Shown here: piece by piece, positions 1 to 11,249 of the stretch | Numbering within the stretch: position 1 is the first letter of the stretch | How the letters are laid out: the number at the start of each line of letters is the position of its first letter | DNA from: Hirundichthys speculiger | Lineage: Eukaryota > Chordata > Actinopteri > Beloniformes > Exocoetidae | Reading direction: 5' to 3' | Length of the DNA: 64,000 nucleotides | Assembly (NCBI GenBank): GCA_018398805.1 | Contig: JAGFBZ010000328.1 | Span: 1 to 64,000, forward strand | Program-made: the position numbers and the translations under genes | Notes under the pieces: generated by a model | Databases searched by the model: none | What the model saw: the letters and a program-made list of their open reading frames with translations, nothing else | Told to the model about the DNA's origin: nothing

Positions 1-199
1 ATGTTATCGAAAATTTGAAAGTGATCCAGAATCCAGGATTTCTTCCTGATCACACCCAAAATGAAATCAGTTCTTCCTTTTCACATTTCTGACAACTCCT
101 GAAAATTTCATCAAAATCCATCAATAACTTTTTGAGTTATCTTGTACACAGAGAGACAGATAAACCGGCAAAAACATGACCTCCTTGGTCGGAGGTTAT
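1..199 (-). repeat. CTCCGCCAAGGAGG-family repeat, copy 1 (partial)
   Basis: This is the minus-strand copy of a repeat found seven times in the window. In its forward sense it starts with the palindrome CCTCCGCCAAGGAGG, runs through a (CTGT)n-like stretch and AACTCAAAAAGTTATGGATG, and ends near GGCGGAGGTCTGCGCTCTCC. Here the window edge removes the far half. I do not recognise a published name for it. Confidence 0.75.
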
Positions 200-1169
200 A
201 ACACATTTGATCACTTCAAGGTTCCCCAGAAAACACACTTCTTTTCATTGGCTTTTACATAAATATAAATATCGCATCATGTGCTGGTGAACTGAATTGT
301 TGGGTTTAGTACTTTGTGTCGATAGTATCGGCTCCATCAACAGTGGGGTGGATTTTTCCCGCTTCAACGCCATCTATTTTGACTGTAAACCATCCACACA
401 TATAAATAATAAAATCTGAAACTTTCTAGTTTCAGTAGCCTGTTAGTTTGTCTCCTCTGGGTGAAGCTGACCCGACCAAACACATTTTTCCAAGGTTAAA
501 CCTGCTGGAACGGGAGAAAAATGCACTTCTAGTATTTTGGACTGGTGAATAATTGGCCGAGTGATTCCTGGAAATACCGACTCAGAACATGACGGAGCTG
601 CGTAACAACCTGCTTGAGAATGTGAGGCATTTCCCCGGCCGCCCGTACAGGATGAAAAACACCTCTTACAAGCCCTCACAAACAACACCGAACCTGCAAC
701 GCTGCCTTGAAACCGGCGGAAGCGGGGATCTTCATAGCGAATCTATGCAAATTCAAAACCAAACCACTTTCTGGGCTGGATAAACTGACATTCATAATTC
801 ACGATGGCAACGCATTCGTGACACTCGGCAAATAAGAAAACTGTCAGGGCTGGATCTTAAAAGAACATATGAGGGGCATGGCAGTGAGGTCTCTCAATTA
901 TTATTAATATTTGGCCCAAACGTGGTGCATATCTGCTGGTTTCTTTGGCTGTGATTCAAGGTGACGGTGGCTGCCTAAACCGGACCACGTACCCACCAGA
1001 TATAAAACCTAATTCTTCATTTTCTTTGGGCCATTTGGGCCTGCTTGGCCAAGGGCAGATTTAGTTAATGGATGGTAGGAACATGTCACTTCAAATAATT
1101 TGGACTGGCAGAGTTATTCCTACATATTTTCAGGAAAACTTGTTTAGACTATCTTCGCATGAAGGTTAT

Positions 1170-1170
<1 letters not shown>
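200..1170. other. No gene or clear repeat recognised
   Basis: Unique-looking AT-rich sequence. Short frames near 443-783 have no homology I recognise and no splice context. I see nothing that supports a gene. Confidence 0.4.
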
Positions 1171-1221
<51 letters not shown>

Positions 1222-1228
1222 TTTTTTT
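1171..1228. repeat. (TA)n microsatellite
   Basis: A run of alternating T and A of about 45 bases, broken once, followed by a poly-T tract. The frame that crosses it (a YIYIYI peptide) is an artefact of the repeat. Confidence 0.95.
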
Positions 1229-2251
1229 TTTTTTTCAAATGTGCCATCACAAATTTAAAATGACCCCTTTCGGTATGCTGGAATTTAATCGGCTGAGCGA
1301 AATCATGCTTTAGAAAAAACAGCCTTTCAGATATGACACCGATTCATTTCCTTGCAGAGCTGAGCTGCAGGCAGAGCAAGGACACGATCTGTCCCTGCAC
1401 CGAAATGAAATAAAAAAGAGAAAGAAAAAAAAAGAAAAAAAATCTTTAAATTGGCAGTGTTCTCTGACAACACCTTGACAAGTCCAACTGCGGATCCCGA
1501 GAGCCTGACGGACCACGACGACGACGACGCAGGAGAGGCTGGTTTTCTTCGGTGTTCCACTTTCTTGAGCTGCGGCGCACAATCCGAGTTTAAAGACATG
1601 CTGTCACATAAAGGGGGACGCTTTGGTGTGGAAAGAAATCTACAACACCTCGGGTATCAGGAACACTTAAAAACTGGTAGAAACATGTTTGTTTTTTTTA
1701 TTTATTTAAGACTGTTTTTTTTTTTTTCCTCTTTCAGAGTTAAAATGTTCTTTTGGAGTGATCGCTTGCCCTGTTAACTCCAAACTACCCCCGGTTTAGT
1801 GCTCCCTCCTTCTGTCTCCTCTGCAGGCTGTCAAACTGCTCCCAACTCACCCTATTAATCTAAGTTAACAATAAAAACACTGCCAAACTCAGTTGTTTTC
1901 TTTTTTTTTTTTTTAAGCTGGCAGTCAGTAAACAGTCAAATATAAGAGTTAAAGGAAGCAATTCACAGAACTATCTCTCCGTATGGATCGTGTTGTGTTG
2001 CAGTGAACACAGTCACCACCTGCTGCTAAAACGTGCTGAAACAAATGCATCTGGGTTTCCAAATTCAGACATCTTTTTCTTGGATGCATTTTTTTTTTTT
2101 TTTGCACGCAGGAAACTCAGAAATCCAGCACAGGTGCTGAAGGGCAGGTGCAGGAAGAATCCGCTGGACTCAGCTGAGCCATAGTTCGGCTACTGTTGTA
2201 GTTTCGGTTGCAAGGAAAATGCTTTGCTATAATGGATATACATAGACAAGG
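1229..2251. other. No gene recognised; low-complexity tracts
   Basis: Contains several poly-A and poly-T runs and a short (GAC)n run near 1515. The frames here are shaped by low-complexity sequence and lack recognisable domains. Confidence 0.4.
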
Positions 2252-2562
2252 TTAAAGGAGCCGTATGTAAGAGATCTAATAAAACGAATCATAAAATGAC
2301 CCCGATATGTCAACAGACATTTAAAAATCATGTTCATTTCAAATACTTATGTCACTGACAACAGCACTCAAGCCAGGATATTCCCGTTTAAAAAGAGGAG
2401 TTGCAGCCCTCAACTGATGTTGATGTTGTCATTTCTTGTTTTGGCCTGAAGCGCCACCCTCCACCTATCTCCCAATCACGAAGTCAGTAGTGTTTCGGCA
2501 TCCGGGTTACCAGCTCGGCTCTAATTATCGCAGCAGCTGCTACGAACGTGTTGGATGAAAAA

Positions 2563-2736
2563 ATGTCTGGCTTTCCAAAACCTAAAAGACCTCGTTATGA
2601 ATCCGAGTTACGTCGTGACAAGGTCCGAATTAAAACAAGGATTTGTATAGGAGATGCTTTTGATAGATGGAGACGGCTGAAAGCGGAGAAGAATTTGACA
2701 ACAGATGCCAACGTTGCTGATTTTCTCCTGGACAGG
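2563..2736 (+). pseudogene. Orphan first exon inside the TTAA element
   Basis: The frame starts at the ATG at 2563 (MSGFPKPKRPRYESEL...) and runs about 58 codons to an exon end followed by GTAAGA, a good splice donor at 2737. The protein is basic, with the stretch GDAFDRWRRLK and the ending ADFLLDR. I recall similar first exons in predicted fish proteins of transposon origin, where they precede a larger catalytic exon. No such downstream exon remains here; the sequence after the donor runs into another transposon fragment. It is best read as the leftover 5' exon of an internally deleted autonomous element. Confidence 0.5.
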
Positions 2737-2788
2737 TAAGATTCATAGCTAAATGTTTGGCTAACGCTAATTTACTTGGACAAGGTAA

Positions 2789-2905
2789 CAGTGGTACCTC
2801 TACTTACGAACGCCTCTACATACGAAACTTTCAGGTTACGAAACGCCTCAACGGGAAAATATTTCCTCTAGTTACGAAAGATCAAAGAAAGAAAAGATCT
2901 TTCAT
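2789..2905 (+). mobile_element. Truncated CAGTGGTACC-family element nested in the Kolobok-like copy
   Basis: The left end (CAGTGGTACCTCTACTTACG, then GTTACGAAACGCCTCAACGG) matches the complete element at 7717-8431. No right inverted repeat follows, so this copy is truncated or eroded. It lies just downstream of the orphan exon's splice donor and inside the TTAA boundaries, so it probably inserted later. Confidence 0.65.
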
Positions 2906-3109
2906 AAAGCATTAAATATAATTAACAGAAAATAAACTTACTGTGTAGGACTCGTCGCTTGCCATGGCAGCCAACGTTCCTGCTGCATTCTGCAGCCGAC
3001 CTGGCAACCTCTGGTCGCGGGGGAGGGGGAGGGTACACGCCGCTCAATAGTAATTTGAAAGTGACTGCAGTACCAGTTTTGGCCATAATCTTACAAATGG
3101 CTCCTTTAA

Positions 3110-4535
3110 GTTTTGTTTACTCTAGCAGCGTCATCCACCGACACAAATCAGTTGTGTGTCATTTCATCACTCTTTTTTTTTTCTTCTTGGAAGTGGGTGT
3201 TTTTGGGTGGGAAGTGGTGTCCGGTTGAGGGTTAGGGGGTCATTGTCCCGACTAGTATTAAAACCAAACCTACACAGTAATTACCTTGTCCCGTGTTAAA
3301 CCTGGCTTGTTAAACTTGGGCCACATCGGGGTCATAAAACACAAGAAAAAAAGCCAAGTTTGGCCCAGTTCATGGACACACGTCTGGCCCATGTAACATG
3401 CCACTATAGTCCACATTGGGCCCAGACACCTCAACAAGGTTATAACATTTACAGTTTACTGATGCATTTCCTTCTCATTGTACTTATTTAATCCAGTGAG
3501 TCACTAAAGAAAAAAGGGACAGGAAGCAAAAAGCCTTGAAAAAAAAGTAGGAGAAAGCTGAAATTATTTACAATTGATAATAAAAATAACAATAATCAGC
3601 ACTGTTCGACTTTCGCCGTTACCCGGTTGCCAGTGGTACCTGACTAGCACACAACTCTCTGGACTTGCTTTCCCGGCGAGAAACCATCTTTTATAATTTG
3701 AAAACTGTACTGAAATCCATCAAAAATGGATAAAATTTGAACAAATTTTGCCTTCCCCCAACCTATACATACATAAAACGTCATCAAAAAATGTTCTTTT
3801 CATATGCATGTATTGTGCAATTTAATTGGCGACCACTAATTTAGAAGCACCACTGTGCTTATAAATTATCAATGAATTGAATCAATTTGGATTTTGATGT
3901 TTTTATTCTGAATTTGTGAGGTAAATGTATTGTTTTTGTTTTTTTTTTTTTTTTAAAGTGCCAGGTTGCTCTTTAACCTGAATAAAATGTACTCTGACAT
4001 GATCGCCTGCCAATTTGAAAAATTTGACCTGAAGGAAAAAAACAAAAAACTCAAAAAATCCCAAAAAATATTGTGCAGTTTTTGGCCACAGATATCACTA
4101 GATTTGGTCCTTTTTGGTCAAAAATCTGTGGGAAATGTTCCCTTTGATGCTCAGTTGCATTGTAATTAAATTCAAAACACTTCACTTCAGTAACTTCAGC
4201 CTTTTTTAACAGACTCAACGAGCACAAACATGAAATAAAACAGTGCAACCACTGAGCAGTAGTTTAAAAAAGAACACAAAATATATAGTTTTAGCTGAAT
4301 AACCACACACTGACCTTTGTCTTCAAGATAAGAAAACCCATATCTCATATATTCTTCGTTGTATCTGTGTTTCACCTGCTCATCATATGTAAACAAACGT
4401 TGCAGATCTTTTTCTATGGTGTGAACTGGCGGGAGTCAACTCGCATTACAGGACATTATCGCCATCTACTGTTGAGGAGTATGAATAACACGCAGTTTTT
4501 TTTTTTTAGCATTACCTTCCCCAGGTTAAAGGTGG
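3110..4535. other. No gene recognised
   Basis: AT-rich sequence with repeated TTGGGCC/GGCCCA words around 3310-3430 that may be a decayed repeat. Frames near 3966-4396 are low-complexity and show no domain. Confidence 0.35.
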
Positions 4536-4655
4536 GACACGGGGGTTTTGAAAGAAGCGTAGAATATCGATACCCGCGGCTGAAAAATCGATACTCGATA
4601 AAGTATCGATATATATCGCAGAATCGATAAAATCGCTCAGCTCTAGTTGGAACTC
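4536..4655. repeat. ATCGATA-rich decayed hAT-like end
   Basis: A run of interleaved ATCGATA/TATCGAT words ends in CAGCTCTA. This resembles the right ends of fish hAT-type elements such as the one at 55313-56267, which ends in CAGCTCTA. No partner end or duplication was found. Confidence 0.35.
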
Positions 4656-5009
4656 CCAGGTAGGAGGTCTGGAGGAGGAACAAAGAGGAGATTTATGGAC
4701 GAAGAGAAAGAGGACATGAAGTTAGTGGTGAGAGAGAGGAGGATGCAGAGGATGGAGGTGGATGATTCACCGTGGAGACCCCTGAAGGGAAAAGCTGAAA
4801 GGAAAAGAAGAAGATATACAAGACAGCTTCAAGAAAACCAGCACTGATGAAAGTTGGATTTTGCTAAAAAAAAAAAAAAAAAAAAAGAAAAACTGCAGCT
4901 ATTGGTATATTCTGACTCATACAAATATTAATTTAAGCGCAGCAGATTTAAAAGTTTTATTTCTGTTTTGCAATGTTTGGCCCAGCCTTTGTCCATGAAA
5001 CATTCCTTT

Positions 5010-5690
5010 AATTACATTTGAAAACCACGCCGGCAAAAGTCATAGCCTGGATCTTAATAACATCCTTCAGAAATCAATTTCAATTTCTCATTCTCGTCAG
5101 CCTGACGGCGGAAAATAAATCGATCACGCCGGGCTTACATTGTTCCCTGAAATACCAAGCGAGCCAGAGCGCAGCCCATCACCGTGAACAGCACAGCCCT
5201 GAGATGAACTGCTCTTTGATACAGTCGCCCGCTGCAGTTGGCATTAACTGGGGAAATGGTTAAAATGAGGTCTCATTGTTTTTTTTTTGTTTTGTCCCCA
5301 AGCATTTCAAATAAATGTGTATTGTCACGCCGAGGTGAAAAATCTAATCACGTGGCGGCTGAGGCGTCCTTTCACGGCGAGCTCTTTGCTCCGGAGTCGG
5401 CCAGGTGGGAGCGTTTGGTCTGCACAAATGAAAGTCTGGTTTCTTTATTTTCTGACTTGGCAGGCGAGTGGAGGACAATTACGAGACAAATTATGATTCA
5501 TTGTTGACTGGAGCGGTTCGCAGCGTGTGAATGTGGGGCTAATCACGGACGGCGGCGCGAGGAGGGAAACAGTAACTTCCCTTGATCAATACAGTTAATC
5601 CATGTGAGGCACATTGCACCGTGTGAGGAAATGACATGCTAATATTAGCTCATCTGCTGTCTTGAGAGGCATTAACAGCTCATTTGAGAC
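5010..5690. other. Candidate conserved noncoding block
   Basis: Balanced base composition, no transposon hallmarks and no plausible exon. It has homeodomain-like ATTA cores, CACGTG near 5350 and TAATCAC words. In a transposon-dense window, a 680-bp stretch free of insertions is consistent with constraint. This is inference; only cross-species alignment could confirm it. Confidence 0.3.
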
Positions 5691-6111
5691 ATCATTTTAA
5701 ACCAATAAGTGATAAATACAATTTATTTTGTCATTTTGCCAATGTCTGCATTCATTACTGTTATTATTTTTGTTAAAAAAATAAATATAAATGATGACTT
5801 TGCTCATTGTCCATTGATGGGGCTGTTTCTTTTGAGCCAAATAATGATATACACAGAGAATCTTGAAATATTGTGACACTGCAATTTAAAAGAAAACCAC
5901 TTTAACGCATTTGCTTTGTTAAAAACTATATGACGTTAATCTCCCTATGCAACTACATTTTGCTCTAGCATGCATTCCTCCCATACACTATTTTTTTGCA
6001 AGAACAATTAAAGAAGCCTAATTCTGCTTGGATCACCCATCCTCATGATCTATCCTTGCATATTCCTGTTTAGGGTCACAGGGTCTGGCAGAAACACCTT
6101 GGATATGTCCG

Positions 6112-6410
6112 TCCAACAATTCTCATATACTCATACTCTCATACAGAGCAAAATAAACACTCAAAAGTTGTTACATCTGCACTGCAACTGAATTTGCAAC
6201 AAATATATTTTAAAAGACAATTTTAATTATCTCATAGCTACACATTTCATTTGAAATGTTGTATTTATAATGCATTGTATGCTTCAGGTTTTTTTTTTTT
6301 TACGTGAAAATGTGGAAAGAATGTTGAAAGTCATGACGTTCCCCCACGTACCACCAGAGAGCGCTCACGTACCACTGGTGGTACGCGCACCACAGTTTGC
6401 ACAGCACTGC
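6112..6410 (-). mobile_element. hAT MITE, truncated minus-strand copy of the 19239 family
   Basis: Reverse-complement match to 19239-19729. Shared landmarks are the palindrome-like GTACCACTGGTGGTACG, the word GAGCGCTC with CGTACCACCAGAGA, the GTCATGAC word, and the (TA)-rich middle. The terminal CAGTGGTTCTCAAAC side is missing, so it is truncated at about 6112. Confidence 0.7.
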
Positions 6411-7596
6411 ACTATGTAACTTTATAGTCCAGCCAGGATAAATCGCGTGAGGACATGTGCAGTTTGCAACAAGTCAGTCACCAAAATAAACACCTCCGAA
6501 CCACCAGATAGCTCACTTGGCTTAGTATGTGGCCCATCGACGGATGCTATAGTCCTACCCAGGTACCCGGTACCAGTACCCAGGTACCAGTACCCAGGTT
6601 CAACTTTCACCGTCCTGTCTGTTACATTCAATAAAGGCTGCTCGACCCAGAAAATCTGAATTTGTTTAGCACTCGGACCGATGTTAAAATGCAACGCGTT
6701 CCACTGAAACTGGGGTTTCAGTTGAAGAACTGATGTTCAGGTGTCGGAAACTCAAGTATCTCTGTAATTTTGATGTTTTATATTGCTATTATGAGTTGTG
6801 TGCTGTGGTGCATACTGGATTGTGTACTGGTCTGCCAGTGGAAAACAAACTTGTTCTTGTATGCTAATAAATAACGCATTTTAAAGAGTCAGAAGAAAAC
6901 GCATCTGTGTACTTATAACTGTTAGCTACGGGTTTGCTTGGTTTTTTGCTCATGTTTTGTTGTTGTATGATGTTATTATGACTTATGTGCTGTGCTTTAG
7001 TGTAGTTTGACCGCAGTGTGGCAAAAAATTTCAAAGGATGCATGTTTCTTTGTTGAGATATGGTGTTCAAGCGACATCGCAGGTACCCATGTTGTTGTGT
7101 TGAAAGCTTGGATTTGACTTCCATCAGTGTTCTAAACTAAAAAGTCTCTTATTTGATCGTCTTTGTCGGATCTGCAGACTTTGCTTTCTTGCCAGTCAGT
7201 GGCTTGAATGTATGACAGTACTGGAGCACATCACTTCAGCACAACTGTTGAAGAAGAGCATCTCCCAAGTTCGAAAGGTTTACTTCTAATTCCTTACCGT
7301 ATTTAATGTGGTTTCTGTGAAATAAAACATGCTCAGGTGATAATCACAGAGTGATGATGCTAATGTTCAAACACTGGCTGTGCATGACTATGCTGAGTTT
7401 ATGAACACCAGTCTCTGCTTGTCGTGCACTCTGAATGACTAATTTGTAACAAACAGAGAAGGTCAACTTTCAAATAATAAATTACTCACGTCTTGGTAAT
7501 TATCCAACTTTTGTTATTCCTCTGTGAAAAATATCCCAACTGAAGTAACTAAATTGCTTGAAATACTCGAAGATAGATCCGCCAAACATGGCCTAG
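6411..7596. other. No gene recognised; GGTACCxGG tandem words
   Basis: Around 6558-6600 the unit CCAGGTACC(A/C)GTAC is repeated several times, giving a short imperfect tandem array. The rest is AT-rich unique sequence with no supported coding region. Confidence 0.4.
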
Positions 7597-7710
7597 GACA
7601 GTGTTTCTCAATCCTGGTCCTCAAGTTCAGGGGTCATGGACAGACTTGTTTAGACCTTGATGCCAAGTGAAGAAGGTGGTCCAAGAAACAGGTGTGTTGG
7701 CACAGGGAAT
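7597..7710 (+). repeat. hAT-like repeat fragment (CAGTGTTTCTCAATCCTGG end)
   Basis: The start CAGTGTTTCTCAATCCTGG and the following GTCCTCAAG, AGACTTG and CAGGTGTGTTGG words match a common fish hAT MITE type. The same family is echoed at 20661-20712, 41528-41742 and 48730-48810. The right end is not clear because another element starts at 7717. Confidence 0.5.
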
Positions 7711-7716
7711 TAACTA

Positions 7717-8431
7717 CAGTGGTACCTCTACTTACGAACGTCTCTACATACGAAATTTTCAGGTTACGAAACCCCTCAACGGGGAAAATATTGCCTTGTG
7801 TTACGAAAGAAATTTTAGGAAACGAAAGGCAAAAATACAGTACGCACTGCTACTCTCAGCTCCCAGAGTTTACAGAACATAAACATACTTGTTGGCTCTG
7901 TATCTCGGTTTGAAAGCGGTGCGTCCGAGCTGCTCTGCCATTGGCTATCGCTTTGCATCTTCCTGGCATCCCATTGGCTGTTTGAGCGTAACCCAGCAAC
8001 CCGGGTAAATGAACAATTTTTACCTCCGCCAAGGAGGTTATGTTTTTGCCGGCGTTTATCTGTCTGTCTGTGTTCAAGATAACTCAAAAAGTTATGGATG
8101 GATTTTGATGAAATTTTCAGAACTGATTTCATTTTGGGTGTGATCCGGAAGAAATCATGAATTCTGGATCACTTTCAAATTTTCGATAATTGTTGCGCTT
8201 GGTGGAGGTCTGCGCTCTCCGAGTCCTTTGCTAGTTCTAACATGTATTTCTTACAGGTTTTTATGTCAATTCATGTATTATTTATAATTTATAAAAAAAA
8301 AATTATTCGAATTTTGGGGGGCTTGGAACGGATTAGGGCATTTACATTGAAAACGCGTCTCTACTTACGAAATTTTCAGGTTACGAAACTACTTCCAGAA
8401 CCAATTAATTTCGTAAGTAGAGGTACCACTG
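7717..8431 (+). mobile_element. Complete TA-flanked CAGTGGTACC element (Tc1/mariner-type MITE)
   Basis: Both ends are intact inverted repeats: CAGTGGTACCTCTACTTACG at the left and CGTAAGTAGAGGTACCACTG at the right, each flanked by TA (7715-7716 and 8432-8433). The internal GTTACGAAA words recur near both ends. TA duplication fits Tc1/mariner-type non-autonomous elements. About a third of its length is a CTCCGCC-family repeat (8021-8237) inserted later. No transposase is encoded. Confidence 0.85.
8021..8237 (+). repeat. CTCCGCC-family repeat, copy 2, nested in the TA element
   Basis: Begins TACCTCCGCCAAGGAGG and ends GGTGGAGGTCTGCGCTCTCC...CTAGTTC. Relative to copies 3, 5 and 6 it lacks the middle part, so it is an internally deleted version that keeps both ends. 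It lies wholly within the 7717-8431 element. Confidence 0.8.
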
Positions 8432-9060
8432 TACATCCATTAGGCCACATATAGTACAACATATGTCCAAGAAAAATAACTTAATTGTTTAAAACTTCTC
8501 AAAAAGAATACTCTCTATCTCCGTGTATCGGTTGGGCAATGTTTGTATTATTTTATAATCACGATTGATGTGAAGTCAGCGAAAGAGCTGTTGACCTAAG
8601 TGCAGAAACAGTTTAGAGAGGTGCGTTTTGGAAACAGCATGTCATAATCATAGAAAATGTCTGGAATCCTGAACCGCTGTCAGTGCAGCTTTAACAGGTA
8701 GCCTACGACCTGCGTTAGCGCCGTCCTCGATGAGAAACTGCTCTAATCTTTCTTACAGTTCAGCCGCTGCTACAGCTGCTCTCCCTCATCCTCCATCATG
8801 GACGTTTTGTCTTCTAGTTTCGTCTAGTTTGAGTTAAGTTTCACAGGGGAGAAGAGTTGTGCATGCAAAGAAACAGGCTGGTAGTTACACAACCACATGC
8901 TTAAAAAAAACATTTTGACTACACAAAATTTCCCAACCACATGGCTTGATTGACTATCCATTAAAATTTTGAGGCGCTGTAAAATTTATGAATGTAGGCC
9001 AATCTCCTCAGTAACACAAAATTGTTACTGTGATTGTTTCTGTAAATAAGATTTAATAAT
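8432..9060. other. No gene recognised
   Basis: Unique AT-rich sequence without domains, inverted repeats or splice-flanked frames that I can support. Confidence 0.35.
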
Positions 9061-9079
9061 GTTAGTTGTAGTTAATATT

Positions 9080-9165
9080 TTCTCAGGGGTCTCTGAAAAG
9101 CACCTGGAGACAATTTCTGTTGTAACAGAAGCTGTACAAATAAAGTTGAATTGAACTGAACTGAT
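9080..9165 (+). repeat. Teleost LINE/SINE 3' tail
   Basis: Contains the words GGTCTCTGAAAAGCACCTGG, AGACAATT, TTGTAACAGA and CTGTACAAATAAAGTTGAATTG. This is the usual 3' end of an abundant fish non-LTR retroposon family. Related tails occur at 11570-11735 and 56276-56395. 5'-truncated, plus strand. Confidence 0.65.
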
Positions 9166-9640
9166 CAAATAGTTGAGTCAGTTATTACTTTTGATATTTA
9201 CAAGAGCAAATATTAAAACTCAGTGAAAAACACAAAAGAGAAAGTCCTGTTACATCAGCTGACTAAGGTGTCACTTGTCAAAAATCACAACTTTAAAATT
9301 ACACTGAACATGCGAGACTGCGTGAAACTTACGACTCAGTCGCGTGAGAAGAACTTAACGATGCTTTGTTGGAGGGAGGAGGGGTGGGGGGGTTGTCTAC
9401 GGTGCACATAGGGTACCAATGCATGACTTTTCACACGATATGCTGCCACCATTTGGTTTGGGGTGGTATTGCTGCATAAAGCAACTTTAAAGTCAAGTTT
9501 AAAACTTTCATTTTGATAAGCTTGTAGTTAGCGCATGCTCAGCTGTCACCCCCGAATGCTAAAATAGGCCTAGCTCCCATGATGCACTGGGCATCATTCA
9601 TTCCTTTGTTCTGTTCTCGTTCTCTCTTTCATTTTCATCT
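9166..9640. other. No gene recognised
   Basis: Unique AT-rich sequence. A frame at 9223-9411 has no domain or context. Confidence 0.35.
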
Positions 9641-10095
9641 CAGACCTCCAAACCGTTGAGGCAGATGGCCGCCCTCGCTGGTTCTGATGATGCTCGAGGG
9701 CCCGTTGACCGGGACTTTACCTGCCCACCATCTCCTCATGCTGTTTCAGGATGGGGGACTGCACCGATGCAAAGATTTGATGCAATCTGATGGGCTGTTT
9801 TTGTTTTTGTTTTAATGAATTGGAATCTCATGAATATCAAATTTGGACTCTGCTGGAATGAACTGATTAACTGGATTACAAATGAATTGCAATGTCACCG
9901 AACTGAAACCTTTTGTCTTTGATTGGACCGCTTTGGACTCGTCTCTAAGGACACCTCTTTGAGTCGGGATGCAGCAGAGAAGCTGTGATGATCTGAGACA
10001 GCATCTCTCTAAACTGCATTTTATTGTTGGATCTAATAAACCTCTCTGTTCCTCCCACTCCCACTTTATTCTTCCAGTTCTCACTGAGAGGCAGA
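9641..10095 (+). repeat. Probable decayed LINE/SINE body
   Basis: Words such as AGACCTCCAAACCGTTGAGG, CAGATGGCCGCCCTCGCTGG and a later AATAAACCTCTCTG resemble internal parts of common fish retroposons that carry an L2-like tail. I could not define the ends or a duplication, so the boundaries are approximate. Confidence 0.3.
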
Positions 10096-11249
10096 GGCTT
10101 GAACACCAGTTACCTTGAAATGCCCTCGATGCAGCGCGCTGGCTTCCTCAGAAGTCTGCAATCTGAAGTGCATCACACTGAGACTGCGTTGGCCCAGGCT
10201 CTGAAACAGTATCCAAAAAAATAAAAAAAATCATTTTAATGGTGCCTGTAATCAACCTCTCTGATCTCCGGGTATAAAACACCGCTTCTCCTCCATCTTT
10301 ATTCCGCACCATACCCGTGTCTCTCTGTACAACATGACGTTTTTACAATGGGAGACGTGTGATATGCAGGATGAGACATGGTGGCAGAGCCGGAGACAGC
10401 TGCTCACTTCCCCACAGCTGTAATTGGTAGACCAGTGCTGCACCGTCTGACAGATTGTGGAGGATAATTTCTGTTGGAGTTGTACAACTTGGGCTTGGGC
10501 TGGATTTGAAGGGAACATCACCCGATATAACATCTCCAGAAAGTCTCCAGGTGGCAGCTCCTTCTTACCGAGAGCTTGGATTCTTTCTAACAAAAGCAGT
10601 GCAGTCACATATCTGAGAGCTGGAAGTTGTCCCCTTATTAGCCTGGAAGCCCATCCAGTTACTGAGCTAAAACCCTGTAATGCAGAACTAAGACGAGATT
10701 TATATCATGCGTCACTCTTTAGTTCAATACAGACGGTACGTTTCATCTGGTCCACTTTATTCCATTTCTTTAAATACATCAATCTATATACTGTATCCTG
10801 ATAAAAGCTGGAGCGGTTTCTGATGTTGCCATTCCTTGTGAAAGCATTTAAAAGCCACTCTGACATTTAATATAACAGCCAGCGAGGCAATTCCAATGTT
10901 ATTTTCTCCATTTCTTTCCAGCAAATACAAACTGGGCAACAGAATGCTGCTGCTGCATTCTTGTTTTAAAAAAAACTCTCCACACATGTATCTGCTGGAG
11001 ACGGGCCAGCGATGCTGCCAGGCCCAGTCCAGTTACACCCACTCCGTTCCTGTCGCAGCATTTCTGGGAGTGTGCAGAATTGGCTCTTCGTCGTCTTGTT
11101 GAAAAATGCATGGGCATCCTGAGAGAAGACGTCGTCTTGTCGGCAGCATTTGTTGCTTTGAAATTTTAATGTATTTTTCTTCATTGACGACGCTGTCAGA
11201 GAAGTATAAATGGTGCCCTCGTACCGACAAAGACCTTGGCTTTGGGACT
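10096..11249. other. No gene recognised
   Basis: Mixed-composition unique sequence. Frames of 66-118 codons occur on both strands but overlap each other, lack domains and lack convincing splice context. Confidence 0.35.

Larger units (their letters stand above)
2252..3109 (+). mobile_element. Kolobok-like DNA transposon remnant with TTAA duplications
   Basis: The element body is 2256-3105. TTAA lies immediately outside both ends (2252-2255 and 3106-3109). The ends are inverted repeats: AGGAGCCGTATGTAAGA on the left pairs with TCTTACAAATGGCTCCT on the right, with two mismatches. TTAA duplication is the hallmark of Kolobok and piggyBac elements; Kolobok is the better guess because a non-piggyBac first exon is retained inside. 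At about 850 bp it is too short to be autonomous. It carries a second element from 2789. Confidence 0.75.

Noticed and set aside
1068..1313. 81-codon frame with YIYIYI repeat
   Set aside because: It is the translation of a TA microsatellite and poly-T; no gene evidence.
1310..1777. Overlapping 90-108 codon frames on both strands
   Set aside because: They read the same low-complexity bases in several frames and contain no domain.
2959..3228. 89-codon frame across the right end of the TTAA element
   Set aside because: It runs from transposon interior through the inverted repeat into flanking poly-T; not a gene.
10252..10801. Frames of 114 and 118 codons on opposite strands
   Set aside because: They overlap, have no recognisable domain and no convincing splice sites.
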